A stretch of DNA of 32,207 nt from Wukongarchaeum sp048886645 (lineage in GTDB: Archaea; Asgardarchaeota; Wukongarchaeia; Wukongarchaeales; Wukongarchaeaceae): the NCBI GenBank assembly GCA_048886645.1, contig JBHLKN010000014.1, positions 1 through 32,207 on the forward strand, read 5' to 3'. How positions within the stretch are numbered: the first letter of the stretch is position 1; each line of letters opens with the position of its first letter. The translations under genes were made by a program, and so were the position numbers. Shown here piece after piece: positions 7,343-15,776 of this stretch. The notes beneath the pieces were generated by a model. That model had not been told where the DNA came from, searched no databases, and saw nothing but the letters and a program-made list of their open reading frames with translations.

Positions 7343-8701
7343 ATGATGGGTAAGATGGTTGATGTGGATGAACTTTTAGCTTTTGCAGATACTATTGTTA
7401 AAAAAGCGGTTTCGCGGGGAGCGGAAGAAGCAGAAGCTTTTGTGTCAAGTAGTACAAACGTTGAATGCCAGATACAAGGAGGAATTTTGACGACAAGGGA
7501 GGGTGTAGATGAAGGGGTTGGAGTTCGTGTAGTAATAGGTAAAAGCGTAGGTTTTGCATCGGTTTCTTCCCTCAACGAGAAACAAACGGATGAAGTTATT
7601 TCAAAAGCGTTAAGTTTAGCCAAAATAGCTCCGCCTGACACAAAATTTCACCAACTTCCAGATCCTATAAAGAGAGGAACTAGATCAGGGGCTTTTGATG
7701 AGACTATTATGACGCTGGATTCGGCGTATTTAATGGAAGAGTCAGGAAAAATTGTGCAGGAAGCGATACAAGCCGATAAAAGAGTTAGTTACGTTTACGG
7801 TTTTTCAGGTTTAGATTATGGCACTTTTGGTGTGGTAAATTCTCGGGGAGTAAACACGGGAGATAGGGGAACAGGGATTGGTGCTGGTATCTTTGTAAAA
7901 GCGGAAAATAATGGAGAAGTAAAAATTGGTTACAAGTACATCGTCTCTAGGGAGTATCGTGATTTTAAAGGGATTGGAGAAAATCTTGCAAAAAATGTTC
8001 TAAGTTATTTCGGGTCAAAACCTTTAGGAGCCACTTTTGAAGGTACTATTGTTTTTGAGAATAAGATAGTAGACGAGCTTTTTTCAGAGTTTCTTGGATA
8101 TTCAGTAAGCGCTTTGTCGGTTCAAGAAAAAAGAAGTTTTTTCGCAGACAAATTAGGCAAACAAGTCGCTTCTAAGGATCTCACAATCCATGACAATCCT
8201 CAACTTCACGATGGAATGAAAACATCAAAATGTGACCATGAAGGAATAGATGTTCTCCAAAAACCCATAATCGAAGAAGGAGTATTAAAAAACTACCTTT
8301 ACACAAGCTATACTGCCTATATTGACAACGTTGAATCAACAGGAAACGCCATAAGAAGCGGTTTTCAAGGCTTACCAAAAACCGGTCCTACAAACCTCAT
8401 AATCCAAGGAAACAAAAACCTAGAAGAAATGATCTCAGAAGTAGAAAAAGGCGTCTTCATAAAAGAATATGTTTTAGGTTTAGGTAACTCAAACATTATT
8501 ACCGGAGATTTTTCTATAGTAGCCCCCACAGCCCTTCTCATAGAAAAAGGCGAAATAAAACACTCCCTAAACACAATAACAATCGGAGGAAACTTCTTTC
8601 AAACACTAAAAAACATTCAAGCAATAGGAAACGACCCTATCCTCACCCAAAACGGGAAAATCCCAACAATAGCGGTGAAAAACCTCACAATCTCAGGATA
8701 A
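7343..8701 (+). CDS. tldE: TldE/PmbA, non-catalytic partner of TldD
   Basis: A 452-residue TldE/PmbA protein, which pairs with TldD to shape the closed peptide-digesting chamber. It has the shared fold (EEAEAFVSSSTNVECQIQGG near the start; EGVLKNYLYTSYTAY, TGNAIRSGFQ and NNIITGDFS-like NSNIITGDFS in the C-terminal half). It lacks the HExxxH zinc motif, as expected. ATG 7343 lies behind GGTGAG with 5-nt spacing. The first two thirds are G/T-rich on this strand while the end, from about 8.2 kb, turns A/C-rich; the protein reads through this without a break, so it is a base-composition change and not a frameshift. Confidence 0.93.
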   Translation: MMGKMVDVDELLAFADTIVKKAVSRGAEEAEAFVSSSTNVECQIQGGILTTREGVDEGVGVRVVIGKSVGFASVSSLNEKQTDEVISKALSLAKIAPPDTKFHQLPDPIKRGTRSGAFDETIMTLDSAYLMEESGKIVQEAIQADKRVSYVYGFSGLDYGTFGVVNSRGVNTGDRGTGIGAGIFVKAENNGEVKIGYKYIVSREYRDFKGIGENLAKNVLSYFGSKPLGATFEGTIVFENKIVDELFSEFLGYSVSALSVQEKRSFFADKLGKQVASKDLTIHDNPQLHDGMKTSKCDHEGIDVLQKPIIEEGVLKNYLYTSYTAYIDNVESTGNAIRSGFQGLPKTGPTNLIIQGNKNLEEMISEVEKGVFIKEYVLGLGNSNIITGDFSIVAPTALLIEKGEIKHSLNTITIGGNFFQTLKNIQAIGNDPILTQNGKIPTIAVKNLTISG

Positions 8702-8761
8702 AAAACAACCCCCCCTTAAATATTAAACTAAAAATTTTAAATATCCCTCCCATTATTCGGC

Positions 8762-9277
8762 TCAAGGCTTCCAAACCTTAAGCCATGATATCTTTTCAAA
8801 TTTAGAGTCGCTTGTCGCTATGTTACTAATTTCAAATTTCCAGCAAGTCCTAGCATGTAGCGCTACTCTTGGAGATAAATTGTGTTCGATTCCAATTTGA
8901 GGAATATTCTTTAATATACTCCAATCTACAGGTAAGATCACCATCCCCATAACCTGCAAAGCTTCAATATAATCATAGAAAACCTGAACCGTTTCATAAA
9001 CTTTTTTCGAAACTTCCTCATCCATTTTTAACCTGTTTTTAATCACGCTAAGATCCCCTGTGTCTAAAATCTCAGATCCCTTTTCTAAAAGGATAATCTC
9101 TGAAACTTCATAGACCACTGCGGTATTAATTGCGCTTCGCACTTCTCCCCTTTCAACCCGCTCTAAAAAGGTCGCTGAAGCTTCTCCAAATTCTTCATGA
9201 GAACGAAAATTATGTAGAAAAATATTAGAATCAATAAAAATCAGTTCATCTTCTTTAAAACTAGAAAGCTCACCCAT
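8762..9277 (-). CDS. vapC: PIN-domain toxin, VapC-like
   Basis: PIN domains are Mg-dependent RNases; VapC toxins cut tRNA or rRNA when freed from VapB. In this 171-residue protein the first acidic residue is D16 in FIDSNIFLHNF, the second is E57 in VVYEVSEI, and the last is D157 in ATSDSKF. The third, which is usually an Asp in an (L)SxxDAL motif, falls in LSPRVALHARTC, where Val138 stands in its place. The protein may be weakened or use another residue; this is inference. The AbrB-like partner lies 23 bp upstream on the same strand, as in a VapBC operon. Start ATG 9277. Confidence 0.85.
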   Translation of the reverse strand: MGELSSFKEDELIFIDSNIFLHNFRSHEEFGEASATFLERVERGEVRSAINTAVVYEVSEIILLEKGSEILDTGDLSVIKNRLKMDEEVSKKVYETVQVFYDYIEALQVMGMVILPVDWSILKNIPQIGIEHNLSPRVALHARTCWKFEISNIATSDSKFEKISWLKVWKP

Positions 9278-9300
9278 TTAAACCACCAAAAAATCACTAT

Positions 9301-9534
9301 CTAATCTCCTAAAATATCAGGGTTAACTGCGATTTTTGAATTTGAAAGTAAGCCCTTCAATTTCTGGGTCAAATTTTTTTCTTTTATCAAAAGTATCTTC
9401 CATCCTTGAATAACCTCTATATCCACAATCCCCAATTCCTCAAGAATACTTCTCGGAATCATTACTCCTGCTTCTGAAATACGGACAGTTTTACGAATAT
9501 CTTTTTTTTCTTCATTCTCGGAAGGGAAAGACAA
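9301..9534 (-). CDS. vapB: AbrB/VapB-type antitoxin
   Basis: A 77-residue protein with a SpoVT/AbrB swapped-hairpin DNA-binding fold: KTVRISEAGVMIPRSILEELGI is the usual strand-turn-strand of MazE/VapB/AbrB proteins, followed by IEVIQGWKILLIKE. The C-terminal 25 residues would wrap the toxin. It precedes the PIN gene by 23 bp, so the two form a toxin-antitoxin unit, probably self-repressed as in relatives. There are no signs of a mobile element around the pair. Confidence 0.82.
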   Translation of the reverse strand: MSFPSENEEKKDIRKTVRISEAGVMIPRSILEELGIVDIEVIQGWKILLIKEKNLTQKLKGLLSNSKIAVNPDILGD

Positions 9535-9670
9535 AAAACCTCCTCCAAAAACAATTTAAAAGACCTAAAAAAACAAAAACCATTTTCTTCTTCTTCAATA
9601 AATTTTTCGTTTATAAGTTTTTTTCCCTTTTTTCAAGATAAAAGACAAGAAAAAGAAAGTTTGAAAGCCT

Positions 9671-10648
9671 TTATGACACCCTGAATAAAGTAATCACGAC
9701 CAAAACGTAAAGGAGAACAGCCAAAACTCCTTCTTTTGGACAAAGTTCCAAATCAAATGTTATCTTTACGCCTACCACAGTTGTTGCTACCATTAAAAGT
9801 AGATTAATAGCTTCATCGCCTACTTCGAAAGGCTCTCCCATCGTACAAGCAACTAAAATCATTATCCCGAATAGTAAGGAATTGTTCTGGACCTTGCTTC
9901 CTATAAAATTCGCTATCGCTATCTCGGCGCCTTCCATTGATTTTTTTGTTAAGATGATCGCGGATATTTTTTCAGGCATTTCACTAGCAAACGGACTAAT
10001 TACCAACGCTAAGAAAAGCGCAGATATTCCTATCTCTTCGCTCAACTCATCGATAGCTTCTACGAAAGGATGTATAGCAATAAGAAGTATAACACTACCC
10101 GCCACCAAGAAAGCCAAACTTACTTTTTTCTCTCTACTCGTTATAGACTCCCCTTCTTCAACGTTAGCAGCCATCTCTTGCCTTGATTCATAAAACTGGT
10201 CTATGACGAAAATAGCATAAATCAAGAAGAGCACTAATCCTTCCCATAACTGAAACTCTCCGTCTGCAGCTGCAAGTAAAATAAAAAAGGAGGCTATCAA
10301 AAGATACCACAAATCATCCCTTAAAGTACTAGGCAATGTAATCAACTGCTTATGATACACGTGAGCTAACAAAATAACCAAACCATAACCTATCGTAAAA
10401 AGGAGAATATTACCCCCAATAGCACTCCCAAGAGCTATATCATTTTCCAAAGCCAAAACGGCAGCAATCACAAAAATAAGTTCTGGAAGCGTTGTAACAA
10501 AACCAAGTATCACCGACCCCACAAAACTCGGTCCATATTTTTTCTCTAAAACCTCGACAGATTTGGATAAAAAATCTGCAGCAAACGATATAACCGCAAG
10601 AAGAAATAAAGTCTCACCCAGTAAAAATAATAAACCCGTTTTAACCAC
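9671..10648 (-). CDS. CaCA-family cation/proton or Na+/Ca2+ exchanger
   Basis: A 325-residue integral membrane antiporter with about ten hydrophobic helices and the two inverted alpha repeats of the family. Repeat 1 has LGFVTTLPELIFVIAAVLALENDIALGSAIGGNI; repeat 2 has LVISPFASEMPEKISAIILTKKSMEGAEIAIANFIGSKVQNN. The paired acidic residues (E57-like in TLPEL and E in ASEMPE) coordinate the ion in the structure of the M. jannaschii member. A soluble loop rich in Glu separates the halves (around residues 156-173). Start is GTG 10648. Ion choice (Ca2+, Na+, H+) cannot be read from sequence. The upstream neighbour is divergent. Confidence 0.9.
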   Translation of the reverse strand: MVKTGLLFLLGETLFLLAVISFAADFLSKSVEVLEKKYGPSFVGSVILGFVTTLPELIFVIAAVLALENDIALGSAIGGNILLFTIGYGLVILLAHVYHKQLITLPSTLRDDLWYLLIASFFILLAAADGEFQLWEGLVLFLIYAIFVIDQFYESRQEMAANVEEGESITSREKKVSLAFLVAGSVILLIAIHPFVEAIDELSEEIGISALFLALVISPFASEMPEKISAIILTKKSMEGAEIAIANFIGSKVQNNSLLFGIMILVACTMGEPFEVGDEAINLLLMVATTVVGVKITFDLELCPKEGVLAVLLYVLVVITLFRVS

Positions 10649-10880
10649 CTTTACTCTGACATCTAAACTTGAAAATAAAAACGGCTATAACTCCCAAAAA
10701 CTGGCAAAAACCTATTATTAATATTTGTTTTTTCTTCTAATTAGTTTTTCTTCTAAACCTAATATTTCACTCTACTCTCAACCCTCGTTCCTACCTTTAT
10801 CATGCCCTTTGAGAAGATGAAAACGTTTTAAACGTAAATCGCATTTTATTGAATAAAAATTTCTAAAGTAGGGATAAAAC

Positions 10881-12053
10881 TTGAAAATTCTCAGAGAAGA
10901 AATGGAAAAATGCGCGATAAATATTGTAGAGGGAATGAATCTTAAAATAAACGAATCTGTCCTCATCAGAGGTGGTATTCATTCCCAAGAACTCCTAGAA
11001 GAAATTGCAATAAACTGCTACAAAAAAAACGCTCACCCTCTAATAATATCTACGAGCGATAACTTTTCAGAGCGTGTTTTCAAAGAAATTCCAGTTGAAA
11101 CCCTTAAAGTAACTCCAAAACATTATCTCGGCCTTGTAAAAGAATGTAACAATCTTATCACTGTTGAACCCTTTCAAGATCCTGCTATACAGTTGAAATT
11201 TCCAAGGGAAAAGCTTGAGGCACGATCAGAAGCATCAGTACCAATAAAAAAAGTTGTTTTCGGAAATGGCGAAAAGGGCAAAAAATGGTGCTACGCCGGA
11301 TTCCCCACAGAAGAAGCTGCAAAGTTTTTCAACATAAACCCAGAAATCCTAAAAGAACTAATTATCGGTGGTATGATGATCACACCGAAAGAACTGATGA
11401 AGCGATGTAATGCTATATCCGAAGGATTGAAAAATGCAGACTTGGTTAACGTCACAGATCCCCAAGGATCTGATTTCACTATTGGTATAAAAGGTCGAAG
11501 GATAAACGAGGACGATGGCTTTATATCCGATGAGGATATCGAAATGAATGATTTAGGTAACAATTTACCTGCAGGAGAAGTGTTCATCGGCTGTGAAGAA
11601 GAACGTGGTGAAGGAATCATCTACTGTCCCATAACCATAGACCGTTTTAGCAATAAAATCATACGTGATATCACTCTCCCATATAAGGATGGAAATCTCA
11701 TCCTTGAAGAGATCACTGCCGATGATAAAGATACCATAATGCAATCATTCAAACAAGCCTTAGAAATCGACAAAAAAACAGAAAAAGAAATAAGAACCCT
11801 AAATGTCGGCGAATTAGGAATAGGATGCAACCCAGCAATAAACAAAGCCATAGGTTACATACTCACTGACGAAAAAGTCACAGGCACCGTACACGTTGCC
11901 TTCGGAGACAACTATTCTTATGGCGGCACCTCAAAAAGCATCATGCACTGGGATTTCGTAACAGCCCCCGGAATAACCCTAGAAGTAAAATACGCAGATG
12001 GCTCAACAAAAACCATAATAGAAGAAGGCAAAATTCTATCCCTAAAAGAGTAA
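10881..12053 (+). CDS. M29-family metallo-aminopeptidase
   Basis: A 390-residue aminopeptidase of the thermophilic AmpS/aminopeptidase T family, which removes N-terminal residues using two metals. The likely ligands are in place: E233 in LPAGEVF, E311 in VGELGIG, H338 in GTVHVAFGDN, Y345, H356 and D358 in MHWDFV. This matches the family's Glu-Glu-His-Tyr-His-Asp pattern. The start is TTG 10881 behind AGTAGGGA. The aminotransferase gene follows on the same strand 46 bp downstream and may be read with it; together they would serve peptide and amino acid breakdown. Confidence 0.93.
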   Translation: MKILREEMEKCAINIVEGMNLKINESVLIRGGIHSQELLEEIAINCYKKNAHPLIISTSDNFSERVFKEIPVETLKVTPKHYLGLVKECNNLITVEPFQDPAIQLKFPREKLEARSEASVPIKKVVFGNGEKGKKWCYAGFPTEEAAKFFNINPEILKELIIGGMMITPKELMKRCNAISEGLKNADLVNVTDPQGSDFTIGIKGRRINEDDGFISDEDIEMNDLGNNLPAGEVFIGCEEERGEGIIYCPITIDRFSNKIIRDITLPYKDGNLILEEITADDKDTIMQSFKQALEIDKKTEKEIRTLNVGELGIGCNPAINKAIGYILTDEKVTGTVHVAFGDNYSYGGTSKSIMHWDFVTAPGITLEVKYADGSTKTIIEEGKILSLKE

Positions 12054-12099
12054 ATTAAGCTATTGTAAAATCATCCAATCAACACTATATGAGAGGTTT

Positions 12100-13281
12100 A
12101 TGAGGATTTTGAAGATGGTGTTTTTTTCAAAACATATGGAAGCTATTCCTCCCTCTGCAACCTTAAAAACTGCCCAATTAGTGTTCCAATTAGAACGCCA
12201 AGGTATAAAAGTTGTACGATTGGATGCAGGTCAACCCGATTTTGACACTCCTGATATCATAAAAAATGCCGCTATTCAAGCGCTAAAAGAAGGATTTACA
12301 AAGTATACCTCAAGCAGAGGAATTATAGAGCTAAGAGAGGCTATTGCTAAACGTTTTGAAAAGGAAGGTGTTGAAATAGCCCCTGAAAAAAACGTTATTG
12401 TCACTCCTGGGGCAAAATTCGCCGTTTTATCCAGTCTTTTTTCCACAATAGAACCTGGAGATCAAGTAATAATACCAACTCCCAGTTGGGTCAGCTACTC
12501 CTCTATGATAAAGATGGCCGGAGGAATCCCAATCCCAGTAAAATCTCCTGATACTAAAATGCTAGATGAAAATGAAATACTGGAAAATTTAAACTATAAA
12601 ACTAAAATGATCCTCGTAGGTTCCCCTTGTAATCCTACTGGAAACGTATTAACAGAGGAAGAGCAAAAATTTCTCCGTGATACAATTCTTGATGAAGATC
12701 TATTTTTATTAAGCGACGAAATCTATCGCGAGCTTTACTATACTGAGAAAAAGCCAAAAACCATGCTCTCACATGAAGGACTCCACGATAATCTAATAAC
12801 TATCGACGGTTTTTCAAAAAGTTATTCGATGACCGGATGGCGCTTAGGATATGCCATCGGTTCAAAAAAACTGATAGACCTAATTGATAAATATCAACAA
12901 AACTCAACAACCCATCCCGCAAGTTTTGTGCAAAAAGCAGGAATAGTAGCTTTAAACGAAGCTGGTGAAGAAGTAGAAAAAATGAGAAATGTCTTTAAAC
13001 AAAGACGGGACATGATGATGGAAATCCTTGAAAAAACACCTGAAATTGAATGCATAACTCCGAAAGGGGCGTTCTATTCCTTCCCGCACATAAAAAACCT
13101 AAAAATAGACTCTTATGCTTTTGCCCATAAGCTCCTAGAAACGAAAAATATCAGCATTATTCCCGGAGATCCTTTCGGACCCGGAGGAGAACATCACATA
13201 AGAGTTTCTTTCGCAACTTCTTCAGAGCAAATAAAAGAAGGATTAAAACGTTTGGTTCAATTTATTAAAGAAAAGCAATGA
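12100..13281 (+). CDS. Class I aminotransferase, aspartate-aminotransferase-like
   Basis: A 393-residue PLP-dependent aminotransferase of fold type I. Signature residues: the substrate/PLP turn LDAGQPDFDTP (41-51), SPCNPTGN (175-182, N178), SDEIYRELYY (205-214, D206 and Y209), and the PLP Lys240 in DGFSKSYSMTGWRLGY; a C-terminal HHIRVSFA holds the Arg that binds the substrate carboxylate. This is subgroup I-gamma, common in archaea, where amino acid range (Asp, Tyr, Phe, kynurenine) is not predictable. ATG 12100 is preceded by GAGAGG. It follows the aminopeptidase gene and precedes the YkgJ-like gene on the same strand. Confidence 0.92.
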   Translation: MRILKMVFFSKHMEAIPPSATLKTAQLVFQLERQGIKVVRLDAGQPDFDTPDIIKNAAIQALKEGFTKYTSSRGIIELREAIAKRFEKEGVEIAPEKNVIVTPGAKFAVLSSLFSTIEPGDQVIIPTPSWVSYSSMIKMAGGIPIPVKSPDTKMLDENEILENLNYKTKMILVGSPCNPTGNVLTEEEQKFLRDTILDEDLFLLSDEIYRELYYTEKKPKTMLSHEGLHDNLITIDGFSKSYSMTGWRLGYAIGSKKLIDLIDKYQQNSTTHPASFVQKAGIVALNEAGEEVEKMRNVFKQRRDMMMEILEKTPEIECITPKGAFYSFPHIKNLKIDSYAFAHKLLETKNISIIPGDPFGPGGEHHIRVSFATSSEQIKEGLKRLVQFIKEKQ

Positions 13282-13319
13282 TGGAATCACTTAAAAGTAC
13301 TCCTTAAAGAGGTATAACT

Positions 13320-14000
13320 TTGAAAAAACGGGAGTCAAAAAATAAAAATAACCTACTTAAAAGAATCTACTTCTTTGAATGCAAAAGATGTGCCAAATGT
13401 TGTTCCTCTGAGAACATTTTGGTCACTCTTACGCATAAAGATCTTCAACGATTGTACGAACATTTTGGGTCTATCGAAAAATTACTAGAGTATATAGCTT
13501 TTTATCAACCAGAAAATGAAAAACACTACGATCTTTTAAAAGAAAAGATGAAAGTTCCTGCTTTTAAAACGTTAAGAGGTTTAGCCTACATCGGACTGCT
13601 TAAAAAGCCTAACAGTAGCGAATGTATTTTTTTGAAAGGGAACTCTTGCCTTATCTATCCCATACGCCCTAGAGCATGTGCAAACTATCCTTTAGCTTTT
13701 TCTGTAGACAAAAAAGGAATATTAAAGGTAGGCGTCGCAGGAAGCACAAAAGTACTTAAAACCCCATGTAAAGGACTATTACATCCTACATCAAAAAGAA
13801 CATACTTTAAAAAAGACGTGGAAAAAACCGGTATCGATACAGTAAAAGAACTAAAAAGACTAGATTATCTTGCTAAAATCTGGAACGAAATGGTAGACAA
13901 AGGTGCAGTAGTACTCACAGTAAGAAACCTCCTCCTATTCCTCTTAGAAGAAGATAACAATTCTTTTCTAGTCAGAGCGGCTGTTGATGCGAAAATATAA
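13320..14000 (+). CDS. YkgJ-family cysteine-cluster protein
   Basis: A 226-residue protein with the CxxCxxCC pattern at C21, C24, C27 and C28 (FECKRCAKCC), and further Cys at 102, 110 and 120 in ECIFLKGNSCLIYPIRPRACANYP. This fits the YkgJ/Fe-S or zinc cluster family; the YPxRPxxC(x)NYP block is its hallmark. Biochemical role is poorly known; several family members are proposed to handle Fe-S clusters or modify proteins. The start is TTG 13320 with AGAGGT six nt upstream. It follows the aminotransferase by 38 bp and may be co-transcribed. Confidence 0.85.
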   Translation: MKKRESKNKNNLLKRIYFFECKRCAKCCSSENILVTLTHKDLQRLYEHFGSIEKLLEYIAFYQPENEKHYDLLKEKMKVPAFKTLRGLAYIGLLKKPNSSECIFLKGNSCLIYPIRPRACANYPLAFSVDKKGILKVGVAGSTKVLKTPCKGLLHPTSKRTYFKKDVEKTGIDTVKELKRLDYLAKIWNEMVDKGAVVLTVRNLLLFLLEEDNNSFLVRAAVDAKI

Positions 14001-14056
14001 ACAGTTTGCTTCCTCTTTCATTCAAATTCTTAAAAAAACTTTTGTTAAACTGCTTT

Positions 14057-14467
14057 TCAATCTATCAACGTAACCGTTATGTTTGTTCCCAGCTTCACCT
14101 GTTCAAACAATTCTAAACCCTTTGTCACTTTTCCCAAAAGATTAACAGGCCCAGCTGGCTCTATCTTTTTGAAAAAGATACACATGGCATTGCCTTGCGG
14201 CCAAAACGCCACATCCCCAACCTCTATCGTCCGAGTAGGTTTCTCAAAACCTAAAGATACCGGAAGTTCAAAGTAAATTTCCGAATCCAGGTATACAAGG
14301 GCGCGCACTCGAGCAGGTAACACTTTGATAATAGTTTCAATGGTACGGGGTGCCTTATGCCGAACAAGCTCGCCTTCTGCCCTCCCTATTTCAAGTATGT
14401 CGAAAGCTATTCTATGTATATTCACACTCTCTTGGAGATTAAGATCCTCGTTTTCTATTTCTTTCAA
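14057..14467 (-). CDS. Cyclophilin-like fold protein
   Basis: A 136-residue protein of the small cyclophilin-like group typified by TM1367. The central segment, TIEVGDVAFWPQGNAMCIFFKKI, followed by PAGPVNLLGKVTKGLELFEQVKLGTNITVTL, matches that family's core barrel strands. True cyclophilins have a catalytic Arg-Phe pocket that I do not see, so peptidyl-prolyl isomerase activity is not claimed. The start is TTG 14467. It points away from rps17e, and the two share a promoter region of about 270 bp. Confidence 0.75.
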   Translation of the reverse strand: MKEIENEDLNLQESVNIHRIAFDILEIGRAEGELVRHKAPRTIETIIKVLPARVRALVYLDSEIYFELPVSLGFEKPTRTIEVGDVAFWPQGNAMCIFFKKIEPAGPVNLLGKVTKGLELFEQVKLGTNITVTLID

Positions 14468-14648
14468 TTTAAATCACATCTCAAATTTCTTTAATAACGG
14501 CAAATCTCCTAAAAATGGCGCCTTTACTAAAACTCCGGGTAGGTAGGGAATAACATGTAGTTCTTAATATAAAAATATACACCTGATACTTCTTTACTCC
14601 CTAAAAAACTTACTATCAAATCAAAACATTGAAAAAGTTATATGCCAA

Positions 14649-14660
14649 TTATATAAAATT
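14649..14660 (+). promoter_or_regulatory. TATA-like box for rps17e
   Basis: An ATATAAAA stretch lies about 80 bp before the rps17e ATG, in the 270-bp gap between that gene and the divergent cyclophilin-like gene. If it works, the transcript would have a leader of about 50 nt, which includes the AGAGGT ribosome site at 14723-14728. Confidence 0.4.
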
Positions 14661-14735
14661 AGCGTTCCATTTATGTTTATAATCTCATACTTATTCAGTT
14701 TGATAAGAATAACTTTCATTTCAGAGGTAAGATGA

Positions 14736-14999
14736 ATGGGTAAAGTGAGGTTAGGTTATATTAAGGCCACTGCTCGTGAGCTAGTCCGTCTGTATCCTGA
14801 TAGATTTAGTGTAAATTTTGATGAAAACAAGGTTCCTGTAATGGAGCTTACTAATATTAGTAGTAAGCATGTTCGTAATCGTGTTGCTGGGTATATTACG
14901 CGACTTATGTGCCGTGCTAGGGAAGAAATTGAACGGGATAGAGTTGAGGTAGAGGCTGAAGAAAAAGCAGCTTTTGAATCAAAAATGGACGAAGAATAA
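14736..14999 (+). CDS. rps17e: 30S ribosomal protein S17e
   Basis: An archaeal/eukaryotic-type ribosomal protein of the small subunit head. The N-terminal 60 residues are canonical: MGKVRLGYIKATARELV, DRFSVNFDENKVP, and NISSKHVRNRVAGYITR. The 87-residue length is longer than the usual 60-70 residues of archaeal homologues, owing to an acidic tail after residue 62 (EEIERDRVEVEAEEKAAFESKMDEE). ATG 14736 has AGAGGT 7 nt upstream; a nearby ATG at 14732 stops at once. mfnB begins 21 bp after the stop, so the two are probably one transcript. Confidence 0.96.
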   Translation: MGKVRLGYIKATARELVRLYPDRFSVNFDENKVPVMELTNISSKHVRNRVAGYITRLMCRAREEIERDRVEVEAEEKAAFESKMDEE

Positions 15000-15020
15000 A
15001 AAACGATGTGGCGTGATTGA

Positions 15021-15761
15021 ATGAAGCTTCTTGCGTCAGTTGTCAACGTAGAAGAAGCTAAAGCTGCAATAATCGGTGGAGCTCATATAATCGATGTTAA
15101 AAATCCAGATGAAGGTTCATTAGGCGCAAACTTTCCCCAAGTTATACGTGAAATTTCTTCGCTAAAAATGGTTTTCAGAAACGGTTTTGAAGTTAGCGCT
15201 GCTGTGGGTGACGCTCCAAATTTGCCGGGTACTATCTCTTTAGCATGTGTAGGTGCTGCTACTGCAGGAGCTGATTATGTTAAAATAGGCTTGTTTGGAG
15301 TCAAAAATGAAAAAGAAGCAATTTATATGATGGGACAAGCAAAAAAAAGCTTAAATGAGCTAGGTTTCCTCTCTAAACTAGTTGTCGCTGGTTATGCAGA
15401 TGCAGCAAATATCGGCGCAGTATCTCCCCTCTCAATTCCGGAAGTAGGGCGCTTCTCTGACTGTGAAGTTGTAATGCTTGATACAATTCAAAAAAATAAA
15501 GGTGGTCTTTTCGACTTTATTTCTTTAAATGAACTAAGGCTTTTCGTAGATCAAGCCCATTCTTACGGTCTAAAAGTAGCCCTAGCAGGCTCTTTAAATG
15601 CAGAAAACATTCCAAAACTGTATGACCTTTCCGTAGACATTGTTGGGGTTAGAGGCGCTCTTTGTGAAAAAGGGCTTAGAACTGCAAAATTAAAACCAGA
15701 AAAAGTCCAAGAGCTTGCATCATTAATAAACCTAAAACACCCCTTGCCCACCATTAAATAA
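15021..15761 (+). CDS. mfnB: (5-formylfuran-3-yl)methyl phosphate synthase
   Basis: MfnB makes the furan core of methanofuran, the first C1 carrier of CO2 reduction in methanogens and related archaea, from two glyceraldehyde 3-phosphate units. The 246-residue TIM barrel has the Schiff-base Lys27 in the motif IIDVKNPDEGSLGA and the second active-site Lys at 88 in DYVKIGLFG. The pattern GLKVALAGSLN and VDIVGVRGALCEKG of the C-terminal half also fits. It sits directly after rps17e. On the opposite strand mfnE and mfnF approach and end 15 bp away, so three pathway genes converge in one block. This is the secure evidence for methanofuran synthesis here. Confidence 0.95.
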   Translation: MKLLASVVNVEEAKAAIIGGAHIIDVKNPDEGSLGANFPQVIREISSLKMVFRNGFEVSAAVGDAPNLPGTISLACVGAATAGADYVKIGLFGVKNEKEAIYMMGQAKKSLNELGFLSKLVVAGYADAANIGAVSPLSIPEVGRFSDCEVVMLDTIQKNKGGLFDFISLNELRLFVDQAHSYGLKVALAGSLNAENIPKLYDLSVDIVGVRGALCEKGLRTAKLKPEKVQELASLINLKHPLPTIK

Positions 15762-15776
15762 GGGCTTATTTTTCAT

